NCBI RefSeq assembly: GCF_001724605.1
Contig: NZ_MEEX01000011.1
Location: forward strand, 42,225 to 106,224
DNA length: 64,000 nucleotides
Source of the DNA: Phenylobacterium sp. SCN 70-31
Lineage (GTDB): Bacteria > Pseudomonadota > Alphaproteobacteria > Caulobacterales > Caulobacteraceae
Reading direction: 5' to 3'
Below, piece after piece: positions 39,829 through 49,616 of this stretch. A model generated the notes under the pieces. That model worked only from the letters and a program-made list of their open reading frames with translations, searched no databases and was not told where the DNA came from. Position numbers and translations under genes: made by a program. The stretch's first letter is position 1; each line of letters starts with the position of its first letter.

Positions 39829-41511
39829 ATGAACAAGCCGCCCTTCGGACGCCGGTTCGCGGCGATGGCGCTCAGCCCCGTGCTCGCCCTTCTCTCATGG
39901 GCCGGGCCGGCGCTGGCCGACGACCGGGCTGACAACCGGGTCCAGACCGCGTCCGGCGCCTTGCAGGGGACCCTCGCGCCCGCGGGCGACGTGGCCGTCT
40001 TCAAGGGGGTGCCCTACGCGCGACCGCCCATCGGCGAACTCCGTTGGAAGCCGCCGCAGGCGCCGGCCTCTTGGGACGGCGTGCGCCCGGCGGTCGAGAC
40101 GGGTCCCGCGTGCCTGCAGCCCAACGCCGGCCCGCGAGGCTTCTACACCGATCCGCCCCCTCGCACGGGCGAGGATTGCCTCTACCTCAACGTCTGGGCG
40201 CCCAAGGCCGCCCGGAACGCGCCGGTCATGGTGTTCATCCACGGCGGCTCGCTCATCACCGGCGACGGCGGGTCGCCGCGCTACGACGGTTCGAAGCTGG
40301 CGCGGAAGGGCGTCGTCGTCGTGACGATCAACTACCGCCTGGGCGTCTTCGGCTACTTCGCCCACCCCGAACTCAGCGCCGAGTCCCCGCATGGCGCGTC
40401 GGGCAACTACGGCACCCTGGATCAGATCGCGGCGCTGCGGTGGGTGCGGACGAACATCGCCGCGTTCGGCGGCGATCCCGAGCGGGTGACGGTGTTCGGA
40501 CAGTCGGCGGGCGCCCTCAGCGTGAGCCACCTGATGACCAGCCCCCTGGCGGCCGGGCTGTTCCAGCGGGCCATCGCCCAGAGCCTCTACATGCCGGCCA
40601 TCCCGGAGCTCCGCCGCTCTCGCCTGGGCCTTCCCGCCGCCGAAGAGGCGGGGCGGACGTTCGGGCGGGCGCACGGCGCGCCCACCCTGGCCGACCTGCG
40701 CGCCATGCCGGCCGACCGGCTCCTGACGGTGGCGGCGGCAAATCCCAACGATGTCTTCGGCATGACCTCGGCCGTGGTGGACGGCTGGGTCCAGACCGCC
40801 CAGATCTACGAGACGTTCGAAGCGGGACGGCAGGCCAAGGTCCCGTTCCTCTCGGGCTTCACCAGCGGCGAGATGAAGGCCTTCGACGCCGGCGTCCTGC
40901 CGCCCTTCCCGGCGACCCCGGCCGAATACGAGGCGCATGTCCGGGCGGCTTACGGTGAGATGGCTCCGGCCTACCTGCGGCTCTATCCCGCCGCCACGCC
41001 CGCCGACAGCGCCCAGGCCGCGGCGCGCGACGCCTTCTACGGCTGGGCGATCGAGCGGATGCTCAAGCTCCACGTCGACGCCGGCCAGAACGCCTGGCTC
41101 TACTACTTCGACCACGTCTATCCGTCGGCCGAGGCGCGCGGCGTGGGCGCGTTCCATTCCAGCGACGTCCCGTTCGTGTTCGGCAACGTGGGTCCGGGCG
41201 CGCTTGCGCCCCGCAACTGGCCCTCGCCGCCGCCCGCGCGGCCGGATGACATCGCCATGTCGGACGCCCTCATGGACTACTGGACCGCCTTCGCCCGGAC
41301 CGGGCGGCCCGACCCGGCCGGACGGCCCGCCTGGCCGGCGTTCACCGGCCCGGACGGGGGCTACATGGCCTTCCGCGCGGGCCAGGCCGCCCCGTCCAGC
41401 GGACTGCTCCCGGAAATGTTCGAGGTTCAGGACGCCCATATGCGCCGTCTGCGCGCCGACGATCGCGCATGGACCTGGATCAACACCGGCATCGCCGCCC
41501 CACCGCGCTGA
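39829..41511 (+). CDS. Secreted type-B carboxylesterase
   Basis: The 560-residue alpha/beta hydrolase has a signal peptide (cleavage after ALA30), the oxyanion loop MVFIHGGSLITG (about 134-145), the type-B signature EDCLYLNVW (115-123) and the nucleophile S226 in VTVFGQSAGALS. A Glu lies in the FTSGEMKAFD region and the catalytic His in GAFHSSDVPFVFG. All catalytic parts are present. It is 97 bp downstream of the TonB receptor and likely cleaves an ester before or after uptake. Confidence 0.92.
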   Translation: MNKPPFGRRFAAMALSPVLALLSWAGPALADDRADNRVQTASGALQGTLAPAGDVAVFKGVPYARPPIGELRWKPPQAPASWDGVRPAVETGPACLQPNAGPRGFYTDPPPRTGEDCLYLNVWAPKAARNAPVMVFIHGGSLITGDGGSPRYDGSKLARKGVVVVTINYRLGVFGYFAHPELSAESPHGASGNYGTLDQIAALRWVRTNIAAFGGDPERVTVFGQSAGALSVSHLMTSPLAAGLFQRAIAQSLYMPAIPELRRSRLGLPAAEEAGRTFGRAHGAPTLADLRAMPADRLLTVAAANPNDVFGMTSAVVDGWVQTAQIYETFEAGRQAKVPFLSGFTSGEMKAFDAGVLPPFPATPAEYEAHVRAAYGEMAPAYLRLYPAATPADSAQAAARDAFYGWAIERMLKLHVDAGQNAWLYYFDHVYPSAEARGVGAFHSSDVPFVFGNVGPGALAPRNWPSPPPARPDDIAMSDALMDYWTAFARTGRPDPAGRPAWPAFTGPDGGYMAFRAGQAAPSSGLLPEMFEVQDAHMRRLRADDRAWTWINTGIAAPPR

Positions 41512-41630
41512 CGCCGACGGCGGCGGTCCGGACCGCGGGCTCCGGCGCGTTGGCGGCGCGGGCGAACTTGCCTATGGTCTTCCCTGGCGCGGCGAAAGGG
41601 CCGCGCGGGGCGCAGGCTTCATTGGGCGGC

Positions 41631-42596
41631 ATGCTCGACACCGATTCACGCTGGCTCACGACGATGCGGATTTCGCCGCGGTGGCTGGCGCGCCGCTGCG
41701 GCGGCGCCATCCGCGCCGGCCTGGATTTCGAGGATCTGCTCGACCGCTCCTTCATCCCGCGCCAGGAGGACGGCGTCCTCGACATCTCGGGCGCGCAGCA
41801 TCTGCTGATGACGCTCAACATCATCGACCTGCTGGACGACGAGGTCCACGGCTTCGGCCACCACCGCCAGCGGCGGGGCGCGTCGGCGGTCCTCCTGTGC
41901 TGCCTTTCCGACCGGGGCACGGTCGGCTCGGCCCTCGACCGGCTGGTGCGCTACCTGAACTTCAGCCGGTCGGTCTACCGGGCGCAGGTGAACATCTCCC
42001 GGCGCTGGGTGGACGTCTCGCTGAACGCCTCGACGCCGAACGACCGCGACGCCGCCATGATCGAGGAGATCTACGCGAGCTTCCTCTACCAGGGCCTGTG
42101 CTGGTTCGCGGGACGCGACCTGTCCGTCGCCCGGCTCCAGGTGCGTATGCCGGATCATCCCACGCTGGGCCGCACGCACCCCGTGCTCGGCGTTCCCGTG
42201 GTCCTCGGCGACACGACGGCGATCCGGCTTCCTGCGGCCTGCCTCGCGCTGCCCCGCCGGGCGGCGCCCGTGGACAATCCGGTCCTGGCCTCGTCCGAGC
42301 ACTGGCAGAGCGGCGCGCCCCGCCCGGTTCGCCCCACCGGCGCCCGTGACGACCGCAACGCCTGGGTGCTGGAACAGGCGATCGCCCACCTCCAGACCTC
42401 GAACGCCACCGTCGACGACATCGCCGCCGAGCTTGGCTATTCCGAGTCCCGCAGCCTGCGCCGGCTCATCAAGTCCAAGACCGGCCGCACGCCGCAGGAA
42501 TGGCGCGCCCGCACCGCCCTGCCTGGCGCCGACGAGGATCCCCATGTCCGCGCCCGGGCGCGCGCCCGCCAGCTCCTGGCCGGCATGAGCCTGTAG
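41631..42596 (+). CDS. AraC family transcriptional regulator
   Basis: The 321-residue protein has an N-terminal AraC-binding-type domain (ISPRWLARRCGGAIRAGLDFEDLLD onward) and a C-terminal double HTH (about 255-300, ATVDDIAAELGYSESRSLRR, TGRTPQEWRAR). The frame stays open upstream to 41469 inside the esterase gene. ATG 41631 (MLDTDSRWLTTMRISPRW) begins at the conserved part. It probably regulates the receptor and esterase upstream. Confidence 0.87.
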   Translation: MLDTDSRWLTTMRISPRWLARRCGGAIRAGLDFEDLLDRSFIPRQEDGVLDISGAQHLLMTLNIIDLLDDEVHGFGHHRQRRGASAVLLCCLSDRGTVGSALDRLVRYLNFSRSVYRAQVNISRRWVDVSLNASTPNDRDAAMIEEIYASFLYQGLCWFAGRDLSVARLQVRMPDHPTLGRTHPVLGVPVVLGDTTAIRLPAACLALPRRAAPVDNPVLASSEHWQSGAPRPVRPTGARDDRNAWVLEQAIAHLQTSNATVDDIAAELGYSESRSLRRLIKSKTGRTPQEWRARTALPGADEDPHVRARARARQLLAGMSL

Positions 42597-42607
42597 GACG
42601 GCCGCGC

Positions 42608-43567
42608 TCAGCCCGCCGACGACGTCGGAAACGGGATCACCACGGCCGCCTGTTCGGTCTGGCGCTGCAGGCCGATCTCGGCGTTGCGGCGCACGATCTG
42701 CTGGAGGTGGGGCGCCATGAAATCGATGAAGGCGCGCACGCGCGGCGTGTCCTTCAGGTCGCGGCGGGTGACGATCCACGAGGTGGCGCGGGCCTCCTCG
42801 ATCACCTCCGAGCAGCGCAGCAGATCGGGATCCATGTCGGCCACGGTGCAGGGCAGCGCGCCGACGCCCAGACCCGCCCTCACGGCCTGCAGCAGGCTGC
42901 CGAGGCTGTTGGATCGGGTGATCGGCGTCTTGCCGCCCGAATGCCGCATCATCCAGGTGGCGCCGGGAAATTCGCCCATCTCCATCGCCACGTCGATGAG
43001 GTCGTGGTCCTTGAGGTCGTCGGGCGAGGTCGGGGCGCCGCGGCGGGCGGCATAGTCGCGGCTGCAATAGAGCGCCATGTCGTGGTCGGCGATCTTCCGC
43101 GCCACCAGGTCGGATTCGGCCAGCGCCTTGCCCGTGCGGATGGCCAGGTCCGCCTCGCCGTTTTCCAGGTCCAGCGCCCGGTCGGTCACCACCAGGTCCA
43201 CCTGCACGTCGGGATGGATCTCGCGGAAGGCGCCCAGCGCCGGGATCACCATGGTGTTGGCCACCAGTTCGTTGGTGGTCAGCCGCAGCGCGCCGGCCAC
43301 CCCGCGGAGCTGGCCGGCCGCCTGGTTGGCGAAGCGGATCGCCGCCCGCTCGACCAGTTCGGCCTCGCCGATCAGGGCCTGGCCCGCCTCGGTCAGCCGG
43401 CTGCCGCTCTGGCCCCGCTCGAACAGCTTGAAGCCCAGGGCGCCTTCCAGGCTTTCGATCCGCCGGGCGACGGTGGTCTGGTTGACGCCCAGCGCCTTGG
43501 ACGCCGCCAGCGTGGAGCCCCCGCGGCCGACGGCCAGGAACGCCTTGAGGTCATTCCAGTCGAACAT
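42608..43567 (-). CDS. LysR family transcriptional regulator
   Basis: The 319-residue protein has the LysR HTH at the N-terminus (MFDWNDLKAFLAVGRGGSTL, ASKALGVNQTTVARRIESLE, then LGFKLFERGQSGSRLTEAG). A periplasmic-binding-like effector domain follows. It is convergent with the AraC gene (11 bp apart) and divergent from the M16 peptidase gene, a possible target. The effector is unknown. Confidence 0.92.
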   Translation of the reverse strand: MFDWNDLKAFLAVGRGGSTLAASKALGVNQTTVARRIESLEGALGFKLFERGQSGSRLTEAGQALIGEAELVERAAIRFANQAAGQLRGVAGALRLTTNELVANTMVIPALGAFREIHPDVQVDLVVTDRALDLENGEADLAIRTGKALAESDLVARKIADHDMALYCSRDYAARRGAPTSPDDLKDHDLIDVAMEMGEFPGATWMMRHSGGKTPITRSNSLGSLLQAVRAGLGVGALPCTVADMDPDLLRCSEVIEEARATSWIVTRRDLKDTPRVRAFIDFMAPHLQQIVRRNAEIGLQRQTEQAAVVIPFPTSSAG

Positions 43568-43767
43568 GCCCGCATACTGCGGTTAGCCTGCGCGCCACCG
43601 CAAGAGGCCTCATCCGGCCGCGCGCCGCCGCCGTATCTCCTGGCGTCCCCCGCCTGCGGGAACCCAGTGGCCGCCCCCTCGTCGGCCACCGTTCGAGAAC
43701 CTCGCGGGCTTTCCCCGTCCCGGTTGGATGCTAAGGAGTCCCCACCTTGCTCCAACCGGGATGCTCC

Positions 43768-46575
43768 ATGTTCCGCACCCTTCGCACGGCCGTCCTGGCC
43801 CTGTTGGTCGCGATCGCGCCGGCCGCCGCCGTCGCCGCCGACGTTCCGCCCATCGCCTTCACCGAGCGGACCCTGCCCAACGGCCTCCGGGTGATCGCCT
43901 CGCTCGACCGCTCGACGCCGAACGTCTCGGTCCAGGTCTGGTACGGCGTGGGCTCCAAGGACGATCCCGAGGGCCGCTCGGGCTTCGCCCACCTGTTCGA
44001 GCACCTGATGTTCAAGGCCACCCGCAACATGCCGGCCGAGACCCTCGACCGCATGACCGAGGACGTGGGCGGCTTCAACAACGCCTCCACCGCCGACGAT
44101 TTCACCGACTACTACGAAGTGGTCCCCGCCCAGCACCTGGAGCGCATCCTGTGGGCCGAGGCCGACCGCATGTCGACGCTGGTGGTCGACGAGGCGATCT
44201 TCGCGTCCGAGCGCGACGTGGTGAAGGAGGAGCTGCGCCAGCGCGTCCTGGCCTCGCCCTACGGCCGGCTGTTCGCCCTCTACCTTCCGCAGGCCAGCTA
44301 CACGACCCACCCCTACCGCCGGCCCGGCATCGGCTCGATCGAGGAGCTGGACGCCGCGACCATCGACGACGTGCGCGCCTTCCATCAGACCTACTACCGG
44401 CCCGACAACGCCATCCTGATCGTCGTGGGCAATTTCGATCCTGCGAAGCTGGACGCCTGGGTCGACCGCTACTTCGCCCCCCTGAAGCCGCCCGCCCGGG
44501 CTCTGCCGCGCGTCACGGTGAAGGAGCCGCCGCGCACCGGCCCCGGCGTCTTCGACGGCTACGGCCCCAACGTGCCCCTTCCGGCCGTCGTGCTCTCGTG
44601 GCAGGCGGTCGCCGCCGCCGATCCCGACGCCCCGGCGCTGAAGGTGCTGGACGCCATCCTCTCGGCCGGCAAGTCCTCGCGGCTCTACAACAGCCTGGTC
44701 TACGACCAGCAGATCGCGGTCGAGGCCTTTTCGGGCGCCGACCTGCCGCGCGATCCCGGCCTCTTCATGCTGGGCGCCATCATGTCCAGCGGCAAGACCG
44801 TGGACCAGGGCGAGGCCGCGCTGCTGGCCGAGGTGAAACGCCTGCGCGACGCCCCGCCTACCGACGCCGAGATGGCCGAGGCCCGGAACGAGCTGCTGGC
44901 CGACGCCCTGCGCGAGCGCGAGACCATCGACGGCCGCGGCAGCGCCATCGGCTACGCCGCCCTGGTCGACGGCGACGCGGGCGCCGTCAACACCGCCCTG
45001 GGCCGGCTCCAGGCGGTCACCGCCGCCGACGTCCAGCGCGTGGCCCGCAAGTACCTGGCCGAGGACCGGCGGATGACCATCCGCTACCGGCCCGAGAGCG
45101 AGCGCGCGCCCGGCGAGACCCCGCCCCCCGCGCCGGCGCCGCCGAAGACCGTCGCGCGGTATGACGGGCCGGTCTTCACCCTGGCTCCCGAGGCCGAGCG
45201 GACGAAGCCGCCGCCGGTCGGCGAGCCCATCGCCCCGATCCTGCCCAGGCCGGCCGAGACCACCCTGCCCAACGGCCTCCGGGTGATCGTGGCCCGGTCG
45301 TCCGACCTGCCGCTGGTCACGGCGGGCCTCACCGTCAAGGTGGGCGCCTGGGCCGATCCGCCGACGCTGTCGGGCGCCGCGGCCATGATGGCCGGCATGC
45401 TGACCGAGGGCACGAAGACCCGCTCGGCGCAGCAGATCGCCAGCCAGATCGAGAGCCTGGGCGCGTCGCTCGCCTCCGGCGGCGGACTGGAGTCGTCGTC
45501 CGTGACGCTCGGCGCCCTGCCCGCCACCCTGCCGCAGGCGCTGGCGATCATGGCCGACGTCACCCGGAACCCGGCCTTCGCCGCCGAGGAGCTGGAGCGC
45601 CAGCGCGACCAGGCGCTGGACGGCCTGCGCGTGGCCCTGGGCGACCCCGGTTCGGTGGCCGGGCTCGCCAGCGGACCGGTCGTGTTCGCCGGAACCCCCT
45701 TCGGCCACGTGTCCCAGGGCACCCCCGGCAGCTTGCCCCGGCTGACGCCCGCCCATCTGGCCGCCCTGCACGCCACATGGTTCCGCCCCGACAACGCCAT
45801 CCTGGTGCTGACGGGCGACATCGATCCCGAGACCGGCTTCCGCCTGGCGCGCGAAGCCTTCGGCGACTGGGCCCGGCCGCGCACGGCCCTGCCGCGGACG
45901 CCCGCGATCCGGCCGAAGGCGCCGGCGCGGGCCGTGGGGATGGACATCCCCGGTTCGGGCCAGGCCTCCGTCAATGTGCTGAAGCCCTCCATCGCCCGCG
46001 CCGACCCCGACTACTATCCCGCCCTGGTCGCCACCTCGCTGTTGGGCGGCGGCTATTCGGCGCGCCTGAACCAGGAGATCCGCATCAAGCGCGGCCTGTC
46101 GTACGGCGCAAGCGCGCTGCTATCGACCGCCCGGACCACCGGCTCCTTCCGGGCCTCGGCCCAGACCAAGAACGAGTCCGCCGCCGAGGTTCTGGACCTG
46201 ATCCGAGCCGAGATGGCGCGGGTCGCCGCAGAGCCGGCGGGCCCCGACGAGCTGACGGCGCGGAAGTCGGCGCTGGTGGGCGGATACGGCCGCACCCTCG
46301 CCACCTCGGGTGGGCTGGCCGGCGTGCTGGGCGGCCTGGCGTTCCACGGCGTTCCCCTGGACGAGATGGCCGCCTATACGGCCAAGGTGGAGGCGGTGGA
46401 CGCCGCCCAGGTCCAGGCCTTCGCGGCCCGCGCCCTCCGTCCCGACGGCGCCAGCGTGGTGGTGGCCGGCGATGCGGCGACGTTCGCCGAGGGCCTGAAG
46501 GCCCGGCTGCCCGGCCTGGAGGTGATCCCCGTCGACCGGCTCGACCTCGACAGCCCCACCCTCAGGACGCCGTAG
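43768..46575 (+). CDS. Double-domain M16 (insulinase-like) metallopeptidase
   Basis: This 935-residue secreted protein has a signal peptide (cleavage near VAA24) and two M16 halves. The first keeps the inverted zinc motif H75-L-F-E78-H79 with a downstream Glu (ASERDVVKEELR). The second (from about residue 500, TLPNGLRVIVARSSDLPLV) lacks HxxEH and is the non-catalytic partner, as in pitrilysin-like or PqqL-type proteins. It is likely periplasmic. ATG 43768 begins the signal sequence. The 3' end overlaps the convergent PEP-CTERM gene by 14 bp. Confidence 0.93.
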   Translation: MFRTLRTAVLALLVAIAPAAAVAADVPPIAFTERTLPNGLRVIASLDRSTPNVSVQVWYGVGSKDDPEGRSGFAHLFEHLMFKATRNMPAETLDRMTEDVGGFNNASTADDFTDYYEVVPAQHLERILWAEADRMSTLVVDEAIFASERDVVKEELRQRVLASPYGRLFALYLPQASYTTHPYRRPGIGSIEELDAATIDDVRAFHQTYYRPDNAILIVVGNFDPAKLDAWVDRYFAPLKPPARALPRVTVKEPPRTGPGVFDGYGPNVPLPAVVLSWQAVAAADPDAPALKVLDAILSAGKSSRLYNSLVYDQQIAVEAFSGADLPRDPGLFMLGAIMSSGKTVDQGEAALLAEVKRLRDAPPTDAEMAEARNELLADALRERETIDGRGSAIGYAALVDGDAGAVNTALGRLQAVTAADVQRVARKYLAEDRRMTIRYRPESERAPGETPPPAPAPPKTVARYDGPVFTLAPEAERTKPPPVGEPIAPILPRPAETTLPNGLRVIVARSSDLPLVTAGLTVKVGAWADPPTLSGAAAMMAGMLTEGTKTRSAQQIASQIESLGASLASGGGLESSSVTLGALPATLPQALAIMADVTRNPAFAAEELERQRDQALDGLRVALGDPGSVAGLASGPVVFAGTPFGHVSQGTPGSLPRLTPAHLAALHATWFRPDNAILVLTGDIDPETGFRLAREAFGDWARPRTALPRTPAIRPKAPARAVGMDIPGSGQASVNVLKPSIARADPDYYPALVATSLLGGGYSARLNQEIRIKRGLSYGASALLSTARTTGSFRASAQTKNESAAEVLDLIRAEMARVAAEPAGPDELTARKSALVGGYGRTLATSGGLAGVLGGLAFHGVPLDEMAAYTAKVEAVDAAQVQAFAARALRPDGASVVVAGDAATFAEGLKARLPGLEVIPVDRLDLDSPTLRTP

Positions 46576-47314
46576 CCCGCCGACGACGCAGTCGTACGCC
46601 CAACACGCCGAAGCCCAGGATCATCATCGCCCAGGTCCCGGGCTCGGGCACGGCCGTGACGGGCGGAGGCGCGGGCGGTTCCACCGGCGGCCCTACGGGC
46701 GGCGGCGCGCCCGGCCAGATATCCTCGGGTTCCGGGATCGGGAGAGGCCGCGGCGGCATGCCGAAGCCGGGCGGCCATTCGCCGTCCCCCGGCGACACGG
46801 GAACCGCCAACGGCGGCCGGAAGGGGCCGGGCGGCATGGGTTCTGGCAGGGCTTCGCACACGGTGGTGCGGATCAGGGCGTACGACACCGGTGTGGCCAG
46901 TTTCGCCGCCGCCACCGCCATGGGCGTGGGCCTCGGTCGGGGGGGCGCCGTCGGTGTCGGTCGAAGCGCGGCGCGTTGGGCCGCCGCAGGCTTGCCGCGA
47001 GCGGTCTTGCGGGACGAGGCCTTGGGCCGGGGCTTCGGCCTTGCAGCCTGAACCCCTTCGCCGTGCGCCTTGAGCGCGCGCGGACGGGGTCGCGGACCCT
47101 GTTCGGCGGGCGGGCCCATCCTGAGCATGTTGGCCCGCAGGGGCCGATCGCTCGGCGGTGGCGCGGCCGGGGCTATCGGAACGCGACTGACCCGCTCGAC
47201 ACAGTCCATGAGACTGCCGGCTTCGGCCGGTGAAGCGAGAAGCGCGGCCAACGCGGCCACAAGGCCCGTGATCCGCGCGCGGTGCGTCCATGTCGGAGAG
47301 GAGCGATACATCAT
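46562..47314 (-). CDS. Secreted Pro-rich protein with PEPxxWA-CTERM sorting signal
   Basis: The 250-residue protein has an N-terminal signal (cleavage near AEA) and a long Pro/Arg/Lys-rich middle. Its C-terminus is VPEPGTWAMMILGFGVLGVR followed by a short arginine tail: the PEP motif, a membrane helix and basic residues that define PEP-CTERM proteins of the alphaproteobacterial PEPxxWA type. No exosortase is in this window. ATG 47314 or 47311 start; a TTG further upstream is in frame. Function is unknown, likely surface or exopolysaccharide-associated. Confidence 0.82.
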   Translation of the reverse strand: MMYRSSPTWTHRARITGLVAALAALLASPAEAGSLMDCVERVSRVPIAPAAPPPSDRPLRANMLRMGPPAEQGPRPRPRALKAHGEGVQAARPKPRPKASSRKTARGKPAAAQRAALRPTPTAPPRPRPTPMAVAAAKLATPVSYALIRTTVCEALPEPMPPGPFRPPLAVPVSPGDGEWPPGFGMPPRPLPIPEPEDIWPGAPPPVGPPVEPPAPPPVTAVPEPGTWAMMILGFGVLGVRLRRRRATAS

Positions 47315-47438
47315 CAAGCGGGGCAAGCCGCGCCGGATGACTCACGTTCCTATGGTCAAGCTATTGGGACGAAAGAAATTTCCGAATGAAACCACGCTGT
47401 CCGCCGAGCATTTTCGCCAGACCCGCCATACCGGATTT

Positions 47439-48743
47439 TCAACTTTGGCGAGCGGTCCACCGGGATACGTCCTCCTCGCGCCCCATCAGCGCCAGGCCCG
47501 AGGCGATGGACTCCAGCTCGGCCCCCGTCTCGATCCGCGCGGGGTCGAAGCGGCGCCCGAAGATCGCGCGGACCGCCGGGACCAGCGACGAGCCGCCGGT
47601 CAGGAACACCCGGTCGATCCCTTCGGCCGCCAGCCCGGCGTCCGCCAGGGCGGCGTCCACCGCGCCCTCGATCAGCGCCAGCTCGGGCGCGATCCAGTCC
47701 TCGAACTCGCCCCGGGCCACGTCGCGCGCGATGTCGATGGAGCCGGCCTCGAACCGGAACGCCGCCCCGGTCTCGGCCGACAGCGTCTCCTTCAGCCGCG
47801 AGACGGCGCGGTACAGGCGATAGCCGTGGTTCTCGTCCAGGATCTCGATCAGGCGAGCGATCTTCTCCGGCTCGGCCGCCTGGCGCTCCAGGGCGCGGAT
47901 CTCGCGCATGTCGCGGCTGGCGCGCAGCAGCGCCAGCTGGTCCCACCGCGCGAAGGCCGCATAGTACTTGTAGGGAATGGGCAGGGTCTTGCCGAACGAG
48001 ACGTAGTCGCCGCCCTTGCCCAGCTCGGGCGAGACCAGGTGGTCGATGATCCGATAGTCGAAGGCGTCGCCCGCCACCCCCACGCCCGCCCGGCCCAGCG
48101 GCGTGGCGCGCAGGCTCCCCGCCACGCGCTCGAAGCGGATGATCGAGAAGTCCGAGGTGCCGCCGCCGAAGTCGCCCACCAGCACCGTGGCGTCGTGGTC
48201 CAGGCCGCGGGCGAAGAAGAACGCGGCGCCCACCGGCTCGTAGGCGTAGCGCACCGCCTTCACCCCCATCCGGTGGAAAGCCGTTTCGTAGCGCCGCAGC
48301 GCCAGGGCCTCGTTGGGCGCGCCGCCCACGAACCTTACCGGCCGGCCCACCACCACCCGCTCGGGCAGCTCGGCCAGGTCCCCGCCGCCATGCTCCCGCA
48401 CCTTGAGCAGGAAGGCGGAGAGCAGGTCCTCGAACCGGTAGCGCCGGCCCAGGATCTGGGTCTCGGTGAAGCTCTCCTGGGCGGCGAAGCTCTTAAAGCT
48501 CTGGATGAACCGCGTCTCGGCGGGATCGTCCACATAGGCCTCGATGGCCCAGGGCCCGGCCGTCACCTGCCGTTCCGACGGCAGGTCGGGGGGCGCGTAG
48601 AACGACAGGCACGAGCGGAACGCGAACAGCTCGCCGTCCGTCGCCGGAAACCGCACGAGACGCGCCGGCCCGTCGCCGCCCGCGAGGGCCAGCACGGTGT
48701 TGGTGGTGCCGAAGTCGATGCCGAGGCTGAGGGGCGCGGACAT
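47439..48743 (-). CDS. yegD: Hsp70-family protein, YegD-like
   Basis: The 434-residue product has the actin/Hsp70 ATPase fold without a substrate-binding C-terminal domain. Motifs: phosphate-1 LGIDFGTTNTVLALAGG (7-23), phosphate-2 VLVGDFGGGTSDFSII (about 190-205), adenosine VFLTGGSSLVPAVRAIFG (about 385-402). It matches the short YegD type of chaperone-like proteins. Its cellular role is unknown. Confidence 0.9.
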   Translation of the reverse strand: MSAPLSLGIDFGTTNTVLALAGGDGPARLVRFPATDGELFAFRSCLSFYAPPDLPSERQVTAGPWAIEAYVDDPAETRFIQSFKSFAAQESFTETQILGRRYRFEDLLSAFLLKVREHGGGDLAELPERVVVGRPVRFVGGAPNEALALRRYETAFHRMGVKAVRYAYEPVGAAFFFARGLDHDATVLVGDFGGGTSDFSIIRFERVAGSLRATPLGRAGVGVAGDAFDYRIIDHLVSPELGKGGDYVSFGKTLPIPYKYYAAFARWDQLALLRASRDMREIRALERQAAEPEKIARLIEILDENHGYRLYRAVSRLKETLSAETGAAFRFEAGSIDIARDVARGEFEDWIAPELALIEGAVDAALADAGLAAEGIDRVFLTGGSSLVPAVRAIFGRRFDPARIETGAELESIASGLALMGREEDVSRWTARQS

Positions 48744-48810
48744 GGCGGGGCTTTCCGAGGGGCGCGCCCCATACCAGACCTGCGCCGGTCCGCAAACCGT
48801 CCCGCGGCGC

Positions 48811-49221
48811 CTATGGGGCCGCCGGCGCCCCTCGCCGCACCCGGACGACCTTCAGCGCCCGCACCCGCCCGTCGCGGTCGGGCCAGTCGATGGTCTGCCC
48901 CTCGCTGAGGCCCAGCAGCGCCGCGCCGATCGGGGTCATCACCGAGATGCGGCCCTGGGCGATATCGGCGTCGCGCGGATAGACCAGCCGCACCGTCCGG
49001 GAGTCCCCGTGGGCGGCGTCCACGAACTCCACCTCGGACTCCATGCCCACCACGCCCGGCGGCACGTCGGCGTCGGGGCGCACCTCAGCGCGCTCGAGTT
49101 CGGCAAGGAGGCCCAGGGGGACTCCCCGAGCCTCGACCTGCTCGGCGATGGGGAAGAGGCGGTCGGCGTCGGTCTCGCCGACGATCAACGGCGGGCGCGC
49201 GGGCGCGGCCTGCGAGGGCAT
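48811..49221 (-). CDS. Rnk/GreA-C-terminal domain protein (nucleoside diphosphate kinase regulator)
   Basis: The 136-residue protein has an N-terminal PPLIVGETDADRLFPIAEQ segment and a GreA/GreB C-terminal domain (VVGMESEVEFVDAAHG to ISVMTPIGAALLGLSEGQTI). It lacks the GreA coiled coil, so it fits the Rnk family, which binds RNA polymerase. It is the last core gene before the accessory region. Confidence 0.88.
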   Translation of the reverse strand: MPSQAAPARPPLIVGETDADRLFPIAEQVEARGVPLGLLAELERAEVRPDADVPPGVVGMESEVEFVDAAHGDSRTVRLVYPRDADIAQGRISVMTPIGAALLGLSEGQTIDWPDRDGRVRALKVVRVRRGAPAAP

Positions 49222-49498
49222 GGGTGTCTCCGGGGATCGGGTGTGATGCGACGCCCGGCTCAGGAGCGGATGCTCGGGCGCCGGCGCGGGAAGAAACGGT
49301 CTGGAAGCTGGATCTGAGGGTCCCCGACCCCACGCGCAAAGAGAGGCCGGGGCGACTAGCCTGCCTGGAGCGTGCCGCCGTGGTGGCGGAACCGGAGAAA
49401 TGTGGGTCGTTGCAGCACGAAGCCATCAGGCCGCGCGCCCGCGCGGAAGTCAACTCGGACAGAACGTCCCGGAAATCGCGCCGGAAACGGTCGGGAGG

Positions 49499-49520
49499 TT
49501 CCTGGTGGAGCCGAGGGGAG
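49499..49520. repeat. Partial copy of the tRNA-Ala 3' end (att remnant)
   Basis: These 22 bases are identical to 61518-61539, covering the CCA end, the acceptor 3' strand, part of the T-stem and four bases beyond the tRNA. Identity stops in the T-arm, so this looks like a decayed attachment site. Confidence 0.6.
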
Positions 49521-49580
49521 GCGTTCTGAAGCAACCCCTAAGCGTAGGAAATACTTGAATATCTAGGGGTCTGGCAGCGT

Positions 49581-49597
49581 AGCTGTCACCCACGGCC
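49581..49597. repeat. 17-bp direct repeat, left copy
   Basis: AGCTGTCACCCACGGCC, identical to 51078-51094. It lies 60 bp inside the left tRNA-end copy and just downstream of the stop of the 246-residue gene. It may be a recombinase arm site or a cassette end. Confidence 0.6.
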
Positions 49598-49616
49598 CCC
49601 TCAGACGCAAGCTGGT

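Larger units (their letters stand above)
49222..49616. other. Intergenic stretch at the left edge of the accessory region
   Basis: No gene can be supported in these 395 bp. It contains the partial tRNA-Ala 3' copy (49499-49520), an AT-richer patch (about 49540-49570) and the left 17-bp repeat (49581-49597). The change from core-like to AT-richer base use begins just after the tRNA-end copy. Confidence 0.6.
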
